Positions 42,229 to 50,423 of a stretch of DNA of 64,000 bases are shown piece after piece. The first letter of the stretch is position 1, and every line of letters starts with the position of its first letter. The stretch comes from CAZUGO01 sp964619935 (GTDB lineage: Bacteria; Planctomycetota; Phycisphaerae; UBA1845; CAIVHJ01), in contig CAZUGO010000047.1 in assembly GCA_964619935.1 (NCBI GenBank), positions 1-64,000 on the forward strand. Direction: 5' to 3'. The notes below the pieces were generated by a model that saw only the letters and a list, made by a program, of their open reading frames with translations, ran no database searches and was not told the origin of the DNA. A program made the translations under genes and the position numbers.

Positions 42229-43980
42229 TCAGGGCGGCTCCTGGAGCACGCAGGTGTGGCCGACGGCCGGCGGGGTGAAGGGTTGATAGCTGCCGTCCTG
42301 CCATTGCAGCCAGCGCAAGGAGTCGTGTTCCAATTCATGATCGAAGTGGAAAGTGGCCTCCGCCGGTCGGCCGTCCGCGGTCAGATCGGTGATCTCGACG
42401 CTGCACTCCCGCAACCGGACCTGGGTGCCGACGGGCATCGCCCGGTAGGGCGCCCGAAAAAGATGATCCAGTGGCCGCCGCAAGTATCCGCCGTCCGGGC
42501 GGACCACCAGCGTGCGGCGATCCGGCCGCGACAGGTGCACGCCGGCCCAACTCGGACACACAAACAGCATCTCGCGCGGCACCGGCTGGTCGGCCATGGC
42601 CCACATCAGGGTGCTGTGCCGGGCGTGGAAAACGCTGGGGGCGCTCACCACCACCACCTTCTGCCGGGTCACGGCGGCATCCATGGGTGTGTCGATGAAC
42701 AAGAGCGGTCTGACCTCCGGCGGGATCAGATGGCGGGTCTGAAGCGCCAGCGCCACCGGAGCGGCAAGCCCATGGATGAGCACCAGCAGTACCGCCGTCA
42801 CCCGACGCGGCCACGACCGCCACGGGCTCGTTCTGGAAAACACCGCGGTCAGGAACTGGGCCAACAGCGCCATCGCTCCCAAGCCCACGAACATCAGCAG
42901 CCGGCTCATGGGAATGGTCGCACACACCGGCGGCAGGGCCAGCAACATCCCCAGGGCCCAGAAGCGAGCCATCGGGGCGTCGCGGACGACCGGCAGCAGC
43001 ACCGTCGCCAGCACCACCATAGCGACGACGCCACCCGCGGTCCAACCCCAGTGCGGCCCGAACATGGCCATGAACCCGTCGAAGCTCATCGGCGGCAACA
43101 CCCACTGGGTCAGCAACAGGATCGGTGCACGAGTCAGCACCGCCACCCCGAAGCGCAGCGGCTCGCTCCCCGGATCGGTATAGAACCCCGAGCCCCAGGT
43201 GCCATGACCGAGAAGGGAATAGACGACCCGCCAACCCACCAGAACCGCAAAGTGCAGGCCCACGGTCGCCGGGCGGCGGACCCACGGAGCGCGTTCGACG
43301 ACCACGACGTAGGCCAGCAGGTAGCCCAGGGCGGCAACCCCGGCCTCGGCCGAGCACACGGCGGCCAACAGCAGCACCGGGGACATCCACCGACCGCCGC
43401 GCCAGCCGTCGCGCCGCCAGCGATCATGGGCCAGGATCGCCAGCGCGCCGAAGAAAAATGCCGGGAGGGCGTTGCGATTGGCCAGCCAGCCCACCGGCGC
43501 GGTGTGGGCATCATCAACCGCAAACAAGAGTACCGCGGTCACGGCCGCCGGCCCCGGGCCCATGAACCGGCGGTACAACAGCCCCGCCACCCCCACGCAG
43601 CCGGCCAGCCACAGAACGCTGTGGGCATGCATCAGGGCGGGATGGTTCGGCCACAGTCGGTAATCCAGCCAGAACGTCAGCGAGGTGAACGGCCGAAAGA
43701 ACGACACCTGCAGATCTTCCAAGGCCCACCACGGCAGGCTGCCGGCGGTGATCAAGGCGCGATTCTCCTCGGGATCGCCCTTCAGAAAGCCGTACAGGTC
43801 CCACGGAAAACGCGACCCGTCCAGCAGGAAGGTGCGGTGGATCAGATCGTCGAGGGCCCACCCCGACCACAACGACGGCAGGCTCAACACCGCCGCCAAC
43901 ACGGCCGCGGCCAGCGCCCAGCGTCGCTGCACCCGCCACCGCCCCAAGGATGACTCGCCGGCTTCCCGTGTCGTGTCCAT
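42229..43980 (-). CDS. polytopic membrane protein with GT-C-like topology
   Basis: A 583-residue integral membrane protein with roughly ten to twelve hydrophobic helices in its first 430 residues, then a soluble C-terminal part of about 150 residues. The first periplasmic loop contains an acidic pair (SGWALDDLIHR), and 'FFRPFTSLTFWLDYRLWPNHPALMHAHSVLWL' follows. That layout is typical of GT-C glycosyltransferases or TMTC-like proteins that use polyprenyl-phosphate sugars. No specific family is certain and the substrate is unknown. AGGA lies before the ATG at 43980; the HslV-like gene lies 36 bp upstream on the same strand. Confidence 0.7.
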   Translation of the reverse strand: MDTTREAGESSLGRWRVQRRWALAAAVLAAVLSLPSLWSGWALDDLIHRTFLLDGSRFPWDLYGFLKGDPEENRALITAGSLPWWALEDLQVSFFRPFTSLTFWLDYRLWPNHPALMHAHSVLWLAGCVGVAGLLYRRFMGPGPAAVTAVLLFAVDDAHTAPVGWLANRNALPAFFFGALAILAHDRWRRDGWRGGRWMSPVLLLAAVCSAEAGVAALGYLLAYVVVVERAPWVRRPATVGLHFAVLVGWRVVYSLLGHGTWGSGFYTDPGSEPLRFGVAVLTRAPILLLTQWVLPPMSFDGFMAMFGPHWGWTAGGVVAMVVLATVLLPVVRDAPMARFWALGMLLALPPVCATIPMSRLLMFVGLGAMALLAQFLTAVFSRTSPWRSWPRRVTAVLLVLIHGLAAPVALALQTRHLIPPEVRPLLFIDTPMDAAVTRQKVVVVSAPSVFHARHSTLMWAMADQPVPREMLFVCPSWAGVHLSRPDRRTLVVRPDGGYLRRPLDHLFRAPYRAMPVGTQVRLRECSVEITDLTADGRPAEATFHFDHELEHDSLRWLQWQDGSYQPFTPPAVGHTCVLQEPP

Positions 43981-44016
43981 GGTCTGGGTCCTGCTTCCGG
44001 CCGGCGACCGCCGCCG

Positions 44017-44586
44017 TCAGCCGCCTTTGAGTTCAACGACGTCGACCTGACCTCCGCAATACACGTCGAAATGCATGGCGGTCCGGACGGCTCGCTCGGC
44101 AATGGTCCTGGGGTTGCGCTGGTCGTCATACAGCGTGTGCAGCGCCCCGTGGGCGTAGTCTGCCCCGCTGCCGATGGCATGATACTTCTGATAGCGGACC
44201 ACGCTCATGTCGGCACTGACCCGGAAGATGCCGGCACTGTGGGCGATCAGGAACGTGGCGTCCAAGTCAGCGAACGGCGAATCCTGATCGTGGCATTGGT
44301 TGTTGACCAGGGCATAGCGCTTGCCCAGAGCCTGCCACAGGCGCAGCATGAACCGGTAAATCGATTTCTGATCTTTCAGCTGCGGTACGGACTTGGGCTT
44401 CAAGAAATCCTCGAGGATGTTCTGGTACAGAGTCCACCCGGTACCGGCGATGAGCGCCGAGCCGACCCGGGTGATCTTGCTGCCGGCGATATTGTCGCTG
44501 GTATCCTTGTGCGAGCCGAAACAGGTCAAGGTGTCGGCCGCCAACACGGTGCGCCGACCCTTGCGAACGGCGACAACAATGGACAT
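44017..44586 (-). CDS. HslV/20S-proteasome-like Ntn-hydrolase with N-terminal Ser
   Basis: A 189-residue protein of proteasome beta-subunit/HslV size. After removal of Met1 the chain would begin SIVVAVRKG. It has Asp at position 17 of the mature protein (LAAD) and a Lys at about 36 (GSKITRVG), the catalytic triad arrangement of these self-activating proteases. The nucleophile would be Ser instead of the usual Thr. Other family features are GTGWTLYQNILEDFL and HAIGSGADYAHGALHTLYD. No hslU ATPase gene is present nearby. It may be a stand-alone HslV relative. The start is the ATG at 44586 with GGGAGG upstream. The gene is 36 bp upstream of the GT-C-like gene. Confidence 0.78.
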   Translation of the reverse strand: MSIVVAVRKGRRTVLAADTLTCFGSHKDTSDNIAGSKITRVGSALIAGTGWTLYQNILEDFLKPKSVPQLKDQKSIYRFMLRLWQALGKRYALVNNQCHDQDSPFADLDATFLIAHSAGIFRVSADMSVVRYQKYHAIGSGADYAHGALHTLYDDQRNPRTIAERAVRTAMHFDVYCGGQVDVVELKGG

Positions 44587-44638
44587 GGGCTACCCTCCCG
44601 GCCGGCCGGCGAGCACCGACCCACTGGCGGATTGAGGT

Positions 44639-44836
44639 CTACTGGCGGTCGCCGGTCTCGATGTCCAACGGGGCGTGATGATGCGATTCCGGGTGGCGCT
44701 CGCTGAGGATTCGACCCAGACAGAATCCACACAAGACGAGAACCAGCAGGATGCTCAGGCCCATGACCAGCGCCCCGGAGAGGGTCAGGGTCATCGCCCC
44801 GGGATCCGGCGATTGGGCCAGGATCAACAGCGTCAT
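44639..44836 (-). CDS. MetS-like small subunit of the NSS amino-acid transporter
   Basis: A 65-residue single-helix membrane protein: a short periplasmic start, one helix (GALVMGLSILLVLVLCGFCLGRIL) and a charged His/Glu tail. Its ATG at 44836 overlaps the stop of the preceding NSS transporter gene (ATGA). This size, topology and coupling are those of MetS, the small subunit of the MetP-MetS sodium-dependent importer of methionine and alanine. The open frame could start five codons earlier (44851), but the overlapping ATG is favoured. Role by analogy: stabilising or regulating its partner. Confidence 0.78.
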   Translation of the reverse strand: MTLLILAQSPDPGAMTLTLSGALVMGLSILLVLVLCGFCLGRILSERHPESHHHAPLDIETGDRQ

Positions 44837-46683
44837 GATGCCTGCCCCCATCCCGCTTCCAGCCTCACGCCCGCCGCTTCGGCCTCGGCAATGACCCGGC
44901 CGATGCGGTTGCGACAGGCGATGTCGCTCAGCACCACCAGCAGCACCAAGAACACGACGATGCCCAGGAACACAAAACGGGCGACGTTGGCATCAGCCGC
45001 CGCGGTCCGGCCGGCCGCCCGGGCGGGCTCGACCTGCGGCTTCAGCCAGGCCGGCAGCGCGGCTGGATGGATCGCCGCGTCCGCCGGGCCGAGGATCCCC
45101 TGCACCCGCTTGCTCCGCGCTGCTTCATCGGGTTCCGCAACCGAGGGATGCTTTAGAATCTCGGCGGTGTACCAGTCACGTTCGGCAGCCAGCGCCTGGC
45201 ACTCGGGGTTCATGCCTTTGAGGTAGCCGGGGAAGGTATTCCACGACCAGGCTGCCAGGATCAGCAGCAGGAACGCCGGCGTGACGTAGCGGATCATGAA
45301 TGGCATGAACCGCGGCACCGCGAAATCGGCTCCGCGATTCATCTCGCGGACGCCGCGCTCCGCGCCGATGATCCAGCCGAAGATCAAGACCTGGCCGGTG
45401 GCCGCCACTATCATCAGGAAGTTGCACCAGAAATCGGTGTAGTCCAAAGCCAGGGCGTCCTTGCTGAAGTAGATCGTCGGGATCGCCCCGATCAAAGTGA
45501 TGATCCCCAGCAGGGCCACGCTGCCGCGCCGCCGCAGACCGAAGCCGTCCTCCAGAAAGGCGATGGCCGGCTGCAACATGCTCAACGAACTGGTCACGGC
45601 CGCCAGAAACAGCAGGCCGAACCACAGGGCCCCAAAGAACTGGCCGCCGGGCATGAAGTGCATGATCGCAGGCACGGTCACGAACCCCAGACCGAAGGTG
45701 GTGCCTTGCTGAGCGCTTTCGGCCCCCAGAAACAGAAAGGCGGTCGGCACCACGATCAACCCGCCGAGAATGACCTCGCAGAATTCATTCGTGCTCGACG
45801 CACTCAACGAGGTCAGGACCACGTCGTCGTTCGGTCGCAGGTAACTGGAATAGCACAGGATCAAGCCGAAGCCGACGCTCAGACTGAAGAAGATCTGGCC
45901 GGCCGCCGCCAGCCACACGGCCGGGTCGGCCAGGCTGGCCCATTTGGGATTCCACATGAACCCCAGGCCGCTGCTGATGTTCGGAAGGGTCAGCACCCGC
46001 ACCAGAATCACTACCGCACACAGAATCAGCGCCGGCATGGCCCACTTGCAGAACACCTCGATGCCGCGGGCGATCCCCAAGTAAATGATGGTGAAGTTCA
46101 CGCCGTAGCAGAACAACACCAGCCCCACGGTCCGGCCGCCTTCGAACAGGGCGCCGTGGCGGGTCAACCCGCAGTTCTCGGCGAAGTGCTGCCCGGTCGC
46201 GCCGACAATGGCGGCCGCCTCGGCGGCGTGGTCCCTGATGCCGGCCGCCTCGCGGGCAAACAATTCCGAGAATCCGCCGGACAGAAACTCCAGGCAGTAG
46301 TCCAGGCACCACGCCTCCAGGAGCACATAGTACATGAAGATGACCACCGGGATCAGCAGGGTCACCGCCCCGACGGCCTTGGCCGGCGCCCGCCGCCACA
46401 AGGCGAACATCACTCCCGGGGCGCTGTTCTGGTGATAGCGCCCCCCCAGCCGCCCCATGGTCCACTCGCACCAGGCGATCGGAATGCCCAGGACCAGGAA
46501 GCTCAGGATGTACGGGATCATGAAGGCCCCGCCGCCGTTGTTGACCGCCTGGCCGGGAAATCGCAGGAAATTGCCCAGCCCGACCGCCGAGCCGGCCACC
46601 GCCAGCACCACGCCGATCTTCGAGCCCCAGTTCTCCTTGCGGGGCAATCCGCGCGCCGAACCGTCTCGGTGCTGCTCGCTCAT
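44833..46683 (-). CDS. sodium:neurotransmitter-symporter (NSS) family amino-acid transporter
   Basis: A 616-residue inner-membrane transporter with about 12 helices. The LeuT-type opening is present (GVVLAVAGSAVGLGNFLRFPGQAVNNGGGAFMIPY), providing the sodium and substrate sites. Later 'FSLSVGFGLILCYSSYLRPNDDVV' and 'AVTSSLSMLQPAIAFLEDGFG' match helices 6-8. It imports amino acids with sodium; together with the overlapping small subunit it resembles MetP-MetS. The start is ATG 46683 (GAGGA upstream), ten bases after the AGCS symporter gene ends, so the three genes form one operon. Substrate not determined by sequence. Confidence 0.92.
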   Translation of the reverse strand: MSEQHRDGSARGLPRKENWGSKIGVVLAVAGSAVGLGNFLRFPGQAVNNGGGAFMIPYILSFLVLGIPIAWCEWTMGRLGGRYHQNSAPGVMFALWRRAPAKAVGAVTLLIPVVIFMYYVLLEAWCLDYCLEFLSGGFSELFAREAAGIRDHAAEAAAIVGATGQHFAENCGLTRHGALFEGGRTVGLVLFCYGVNFTIIYLGIARGIEVFCKWAMPALILCAVVILVRVLTLPNISSGLGFMWNPKWASLADPAVWLAAAGQIFFSLSVGFGLILCYSSYLRPNDDVVLTSLSASSTNEFCEVILGGLIVVPTAFLFLGAESAQQGTTFGLGFVTVPAIMHFMPGGQFFGALWFGLLFLAAVTSSLSMLQPAIAFLEDGFGLRRRGSVALLGIITLIGAIPTIYFSKDALALDYTDFWCNFLMIVAATGQVLIFGWIIGAERGVREMNRGADFAVPRFMPFMIRYVTPAFLLLILAAWSWNTFPGYLKGMNPECQALAAERDWYTAEILKHPSVAEPDEAARSKRVQGILGPADAAIHPAALPAWLKPQVEPARAAGRTAAADANVARFVFLGIVVFLVLLVVLSDIACRNRIGRVIAEAEAAGVRLEAGWGQAS

Positions 46684-46693
46684 GACCGAATCC

Positions 46694-48454
46694 TCAGGAA
46701 TCTCGCCGGGCCTTGGCCCGCCGGCGGGACTCGGCCGCCCGCCGCATCTCGTCATCAAATTCGCCGGCCCGCAGCCGCCGGAAATACCTGCCGGTCTCGC
46801 GCATGATCCGCGGGGCCAACAGAATCGTGCCGATGAGGTTGGGCACCAGCATCAGACCCAGCATGCCGTCGGACCAATCCAGCACCGGTTTGAGTTCCAG
46901 CGACGACGTTCCCAACAGGATCATGCCCACGTAGATGAACCTGTACGGCATCACCGCCCGTTCGCCGAACAGGTACTCGGTGCAGGTCTCGCCGTAAAAG
47001 CCCCAACTGATGATGGTCGAGAAGGCGAACAACACGGCGGCGACCGGAATGAAATAGGTGCCAAAGCCGCTCAAGCCGCGATCAAACGCCAGCGCCGTGA
47101 GGTTGACCCCGTCGCGAAACAGGTACACCGCGTCGCCCGGTTGCGCGTGAGCACTGTTCGCCTGGGCCTGGGCCCGGGCGTCGGGTCCGAGGTAGCGCCC
47201 GCGGGCCAGCGCCGCACCCTCACGGACTTCCGCCAGTTGCAGCCGAACGCTCGCGGTGGCGGTCAGCGGGATGAACAGCGTCTCGTCGCGGCGGTTGACG
47301 CTGGGATCGAGAATCCGCAGCGCGACTTCCAAGTCCACGGCGGCGTCCGCGGCGTCGACGACCCGGGCGCTGATCACTTCCGCCACCGGCCCCCGGGTGT
47401 GGGTGCCGGTGATCATGATGACCAGCGCGGTCATGGTGCAGATCACGATGGTATCCACAAACGGACCGATGGCCGCCACCACGCCTTCGCGAATCGGCTC
47501 GTTGGTCTTGGCCGTGGCGTGGGCAATCGGCGCCGAGCCCAGGCCGGCTTCATTGGAGAAGCACGCCCGCCGGACGCCCTGGATGATGGCGGTCCGGGTC
47601 GCCACGCCCATGAAGGCCCCGGCGCCGGCCGAGGCACTGAAGGCGCTGTTCAGGATCGAACTCAGCATCTCCGGCACCGCGGCGATGTTGAGCAGGATGA
47701 TGTACAGCGCCCCCAGCACATAGATGATGCACATCGACGGAACCAGCCGCGAGGCCACGTTACCGATCCGCTTGATGCCGCCGATCATGACCAATGCCGC
47801 CGCGATGCACAGCACCGCGCCCACCGTCATCTGGATGGCAATCTGGCCGCCGCTGGTCACGCCGCCGGAGACGTTCCAGACCAGGTTGACGAAGATCTGG
47901 GCCACCTGGTTGGCCTGGAACATGTTGCCGGCGCCCACACTGGCACACATCCCCAAAACGGCGAACAGGATCGCCAGCGAACGGGCAAAAAAGCGCATGC
48001 CAGTGGTGGTTGCCTGGTCGCCCAAGCCCATTTCAATGTAGTACATCGGACCGCCGCGGTATTCGCCGAAGCGGTCCTGCTTGCGATACATCGTAGCCAG
48101 CGAACAACTGGTGAACTTGGTGGCCATGCCCAGAAAGCCCACCACCCACATCCAAAACACTGCCCCCGGGCCGCCGCTGGCCACCGCCACGGCGACGCCC
48201 GAGATATTGCCCAGGCCGATGGTCGCCGACAAAGCCGCACACAACGCCTGAAAGTGCGAGATGTTGCCTTCGTCCTCAGGATTGTCGTACTTGCCGCGGA
48301 TCACCGCGAATCCGTGGGTCAAGGCCTTGAACTGGATGCCCACGGTCATCAGCGTGAACATCAGCCCGGCGCCGGTCAGCAGCAGCGCCGTCGGAGTGCC
48401 CCAGACGAACCCGGCGAATGCCGCCATCCAGTCAGCAAACCGATCCCAACTCAT
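46694..48454 (-). CDS. alanine/glycine:cation symporter (AGCS family)
   Basis: A 586-residue transporter with AGCS signatures: 'IQFKALTHGFAVIRGKYDNPEDEGNISHFQALCAALSATIGLGNISGVAVAV', 'FWMWVVGFLGMATKF', 'GVRRACFSNEAGLGSAPIAHA' and 'FYGETCTEYLFG'. It should co-transport alanine or glycine with sodium or protons. Between 'VIMITGTHTRG' and 'GLSGFGTYFIPVAAVLF' it carries an extra polar segment of about 120 residues, probably a soluble loop domain absent from typical 450-residue members. ATG 48454 is preferred; the frame's earlier start at 48580 adds unrelated sequence. First gene of the amino-acid uptake operon. Confidence 0.92.
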   Translation of the reverse strand: MSWDRFADWMAAFAGFVWGTPTALLLTGAGLMFTLMTVGIQFKALTHGFAVIRGKYDNPEDEGNISHFQALCAALSATIGLGNISGVAVAVASGGPGAVFWMWVVGFLGMATKFTSCSLATMYRKQDRFGEYRGGPMYYIEMGLGDQATTTGMRFFARSLAILFAVLGMCASVGAGNMFQANQVAQIFVNLVWNVSGGVTSGGQIAIQMTVGAVLCIAAALVMIGGIKRIGNVASRLVPSMCIIYVLGALYIILLNIAAVPEMLSSILNSAFSASAGAGAFMGVATRTAIIQGVRRACFSNEAGLGSAPIAHATAKTNEPIREGVVAAIGPFVDTIVICTMTALVIMITGTHTRGPVAEVISARVVDAADAAVDLEVALRILDPSVNRRDETLFIPLTATASVRLQLAEVREGAALARGRYLGPDARAQAQANSAHAQPGDAVYLFRDGVNLTALAFDRGLSGFGTYFIPVAAVLFAFSTIISWGFYGETCTEYLFGERAVMPYRFIYVGMILLGTSSLELKPVLDWSDGMLGLMLVPNLIGTILLAPRIMRETGRYFRRLRAGEFDDEMRRAAESRRRAKARRDS

Positions 48455-48797
48455 ACCACGCCCTTTTGTGACAGATCCACGAGATGAAGCGGCCGAGACT
48501 GCCCGGCCGTCCACAGTCGCAACTCGCTGCTGCGGAAGGCCTAAAGGCCTGAGGGAACTCGCAACACCGGCGGCCGCCAACAGATGCAGGCATCAAAGGA
48601 GGGGTGACCGGCCAACGTTCGTGGAAGCCTAACGAGCCACACCATCGAATGCAAGATGCAATCGGGAAACACCCCGCACCCGAGACGCAGCGGCGCCAAC
48701 CTGTTCCCGGCCGGGTCTAAGCGGTTTTCCAACAAACGGTTAGCCCACGGGCGGGAACGGCCGCCCCAGGCCCGACTCGTGCCATCCCGTCGTCCGC
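48455..48797. other. intergenic region upstream of the amino-acid transporter operon
   Basis: No coding sequence is supported. It contains a short perfect palindrome AGGCCTAAAGGCCT-type hairpin near 48537-48550. The promoter of the AGCS-NSS-MetS operon should lie here, but no convincing -35/-10 pair was identified. The 3' end of the phosphatase gene borders it on the right. Confidence 0.4.
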
Positions 48798-50123
48798 TTA
48801 CCGAATCTTGGCCACCAGCAACGTGCGATCGTCGGCCGCCGGCATGCCAGCGGTGAATTCCTTCACGGCTTGCAGCACCTTGCCAATGATCTGGTCGGCA
48901 TCCTGGGCGCAGTCCGTCAGCGTCTGGTCCAGGCGCTCGACGCCGAACATGTCGCCGGCCGCATTGAAAGCCTCGGTGATGCCGTCGGTGTAAAGGATGA
49001 TGCGGTCGCCGACATCGAAGCGGGTGGTCTGCTCGGTGTACTCCCAATTCGGCATGATCCCCAGCGGAAAAGTTTGGGCCCCATCCAACGCCGAGATCCG
49101 ACTCGTCCGGCAATGCTTGACCCGCGGCGGATGATGACCCGCCGAGACGTAGGTCAACGACCGCAGTTTCGGATCGAAGATCGCGTAGAACGCCGTCACA
49201 AAACTGCCATTGTGGGCGGTGTACCGCTGCGTCAAATGGTGGTTCACGTAGCTTAGCAACTTCCCGGGCGGCGTCGGCGTGCCGGGGTAGGTGTGGGCAA
49301 TGCTGTGCAGTATGGCCATGACCACCGCCGCCGGCGTCCCATGACCGCTGACATCGGCAATCAGAATCCCCCAGCGACCGTCGGGCAACTCAAAGAAATC
49401 GTAGTAGTCGCCGCCGGCTTGCTGCGAGGTCTCGTAGTGGGCCGCCAGGCCCATGGTCGGAATCTCCGGCAACTGGGCCGGCAGCAACGCCCGCTGGATG
49501 TCGGCCACGACCTGCATTTCGTGATTGACCAGTTCATACGCCCGCCGCAACTCCGCCGACAAGACCAGGTTGTGGGTGGCCCGGCCGAACAGATTGCTCA
49601 TCCAGACCATCTCGGGAAACTCCTCGCGATCAAAAGCCGACGGCTGATCGCGCATCAGGACCACCATGTTTAGAGCCACGCCCCGGTCAAACTGGGGAAT
49701 GGCCATCAGCGAGCGCTGATCCGCGAAGTAATCCGCCGCCGGGTCGTCAGCCGCCACCCGCAAATCGTCAATCAATCGCGGGGCGTCGCCGTACACCAGC
49801 TCACCCAGCAGCCCGCCCTGCAATACCGGCAACTGATCCTTCTGCCGCCAGGGATTGATATCGCGCTGCCACAAACTGCTCCGGGTGATCCGGTAATGTG
49901 GCGCCTGCAAGTCCCGGCGGCTAAGCGACACCATGCGGTCCGACTGCCGCAATCGCGCCAGCCGCCCAATGTAGGCCCGCACCATGGCCTGCGGGTCGGT
50001 CTGGCTGCTCATCTCACGCATGGTCTCGACGATGATTTCCAAGCGACGCTGCCAGTCGCTCCGCGGCGGCACCGCCGCGGCACGATCAGCCGCACCGCCC
50101 GCGGGAATGCTCGATTGAGTCAT
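48798..50123 (-). CDS. SpoIIE-type (PP2C) phosphatase with GAF-like sensor domain
   Basis: A 441-residue regulator. Residues about 25-185 form a GAF-like domain (LARLRQSDRMVSLSRRD, SLMAIPQFDRGVALNMVVLM). A linker helix (NHEMQVVADIQRALLPAQLPEIPTM) leads into a PP2C/SpoIIE phosphatase with metal-site motifs GGDYYDFFELPDGRWGILIADVSGHGTPAA, SAGHHPPRV, FPLGI and LYTDGITEAFNA. Such RsbU-like enzymes dephosphorylate anti-anti-sigma factors. No STAS or RsbW partner is encoded nearby. Two starts are possible, 50135 and 50123; a GGGAGA site favours 50123. Confidence 0.88.
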   Translation of the reverse strand: MTQSSIPAGGAADRAAAVPPRSDWQRRLEIIVETMREMSSQTDPQAMVRAYIGRLARLRQSDRMVSLSRRDLQAPHYRITRSSLWQRDINPWRQKDQLPVLQGGLLGELVYGDAPRLIDDLRVAADDPAADYFADQRSLMAIPQFDRGVALNMVVLMRDQPSAFDREEFPEMVWMSNLFGRATHNLVLSAELRRAYELVNHEMQVVADIQRALLPAQLPEIPTMGLAAHYETSQQAGGDYYDFFELPDGRWGILIADVSGHGTPAAVVMAILHSIAHTYPGTPTPPGKLLSYVNHHLTQRYTAHNGSFVTAFYAIFDPKLRSLTYVSAGHHPPRVKHCRTSRISALDGAQTFPLGIMPNWEYTEQTTRFDVGDRIILYTDGITEAFNAAGDMFGVERLDQTLTDCAQDADQIIGKVLQAVKEFTAGMPAADDRTLLVAKIR

Positions 50124-50423
50124 GGGTTCTCCCATTACTGGACCAGTGACGGATTTGAAGCTTCACCGAAAGACGGCATCCCGTGACGGCGCCCACCCCC
50201 ACCCCGCCTCAGGGGGCCCAGAATCAGGAAACGCCAGGGTCAGGTTCGGCCGCGGAGCCCAGAAGTTGATGTCAAACCTCCTGAAGTCAACATCCAGGTG
50301 ATTATACATGGATCCCTACCAAACCCACGACCAAACCCACGCTTCTATTATCATGCATCCCTCGGTAAGATGGTCTAAACCTTCGTCCTAGTCCATCACG
50401 TCCGTTTGGGAGGACTGCCTGTG

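Noticed and set aside
46457..48487. Long plus-strand frame opposite the AGCS transporter
   Set aside because: Antisense of a clear transporter gene caused by high GC; His/Gln/Arg-rich and unlike any protein.
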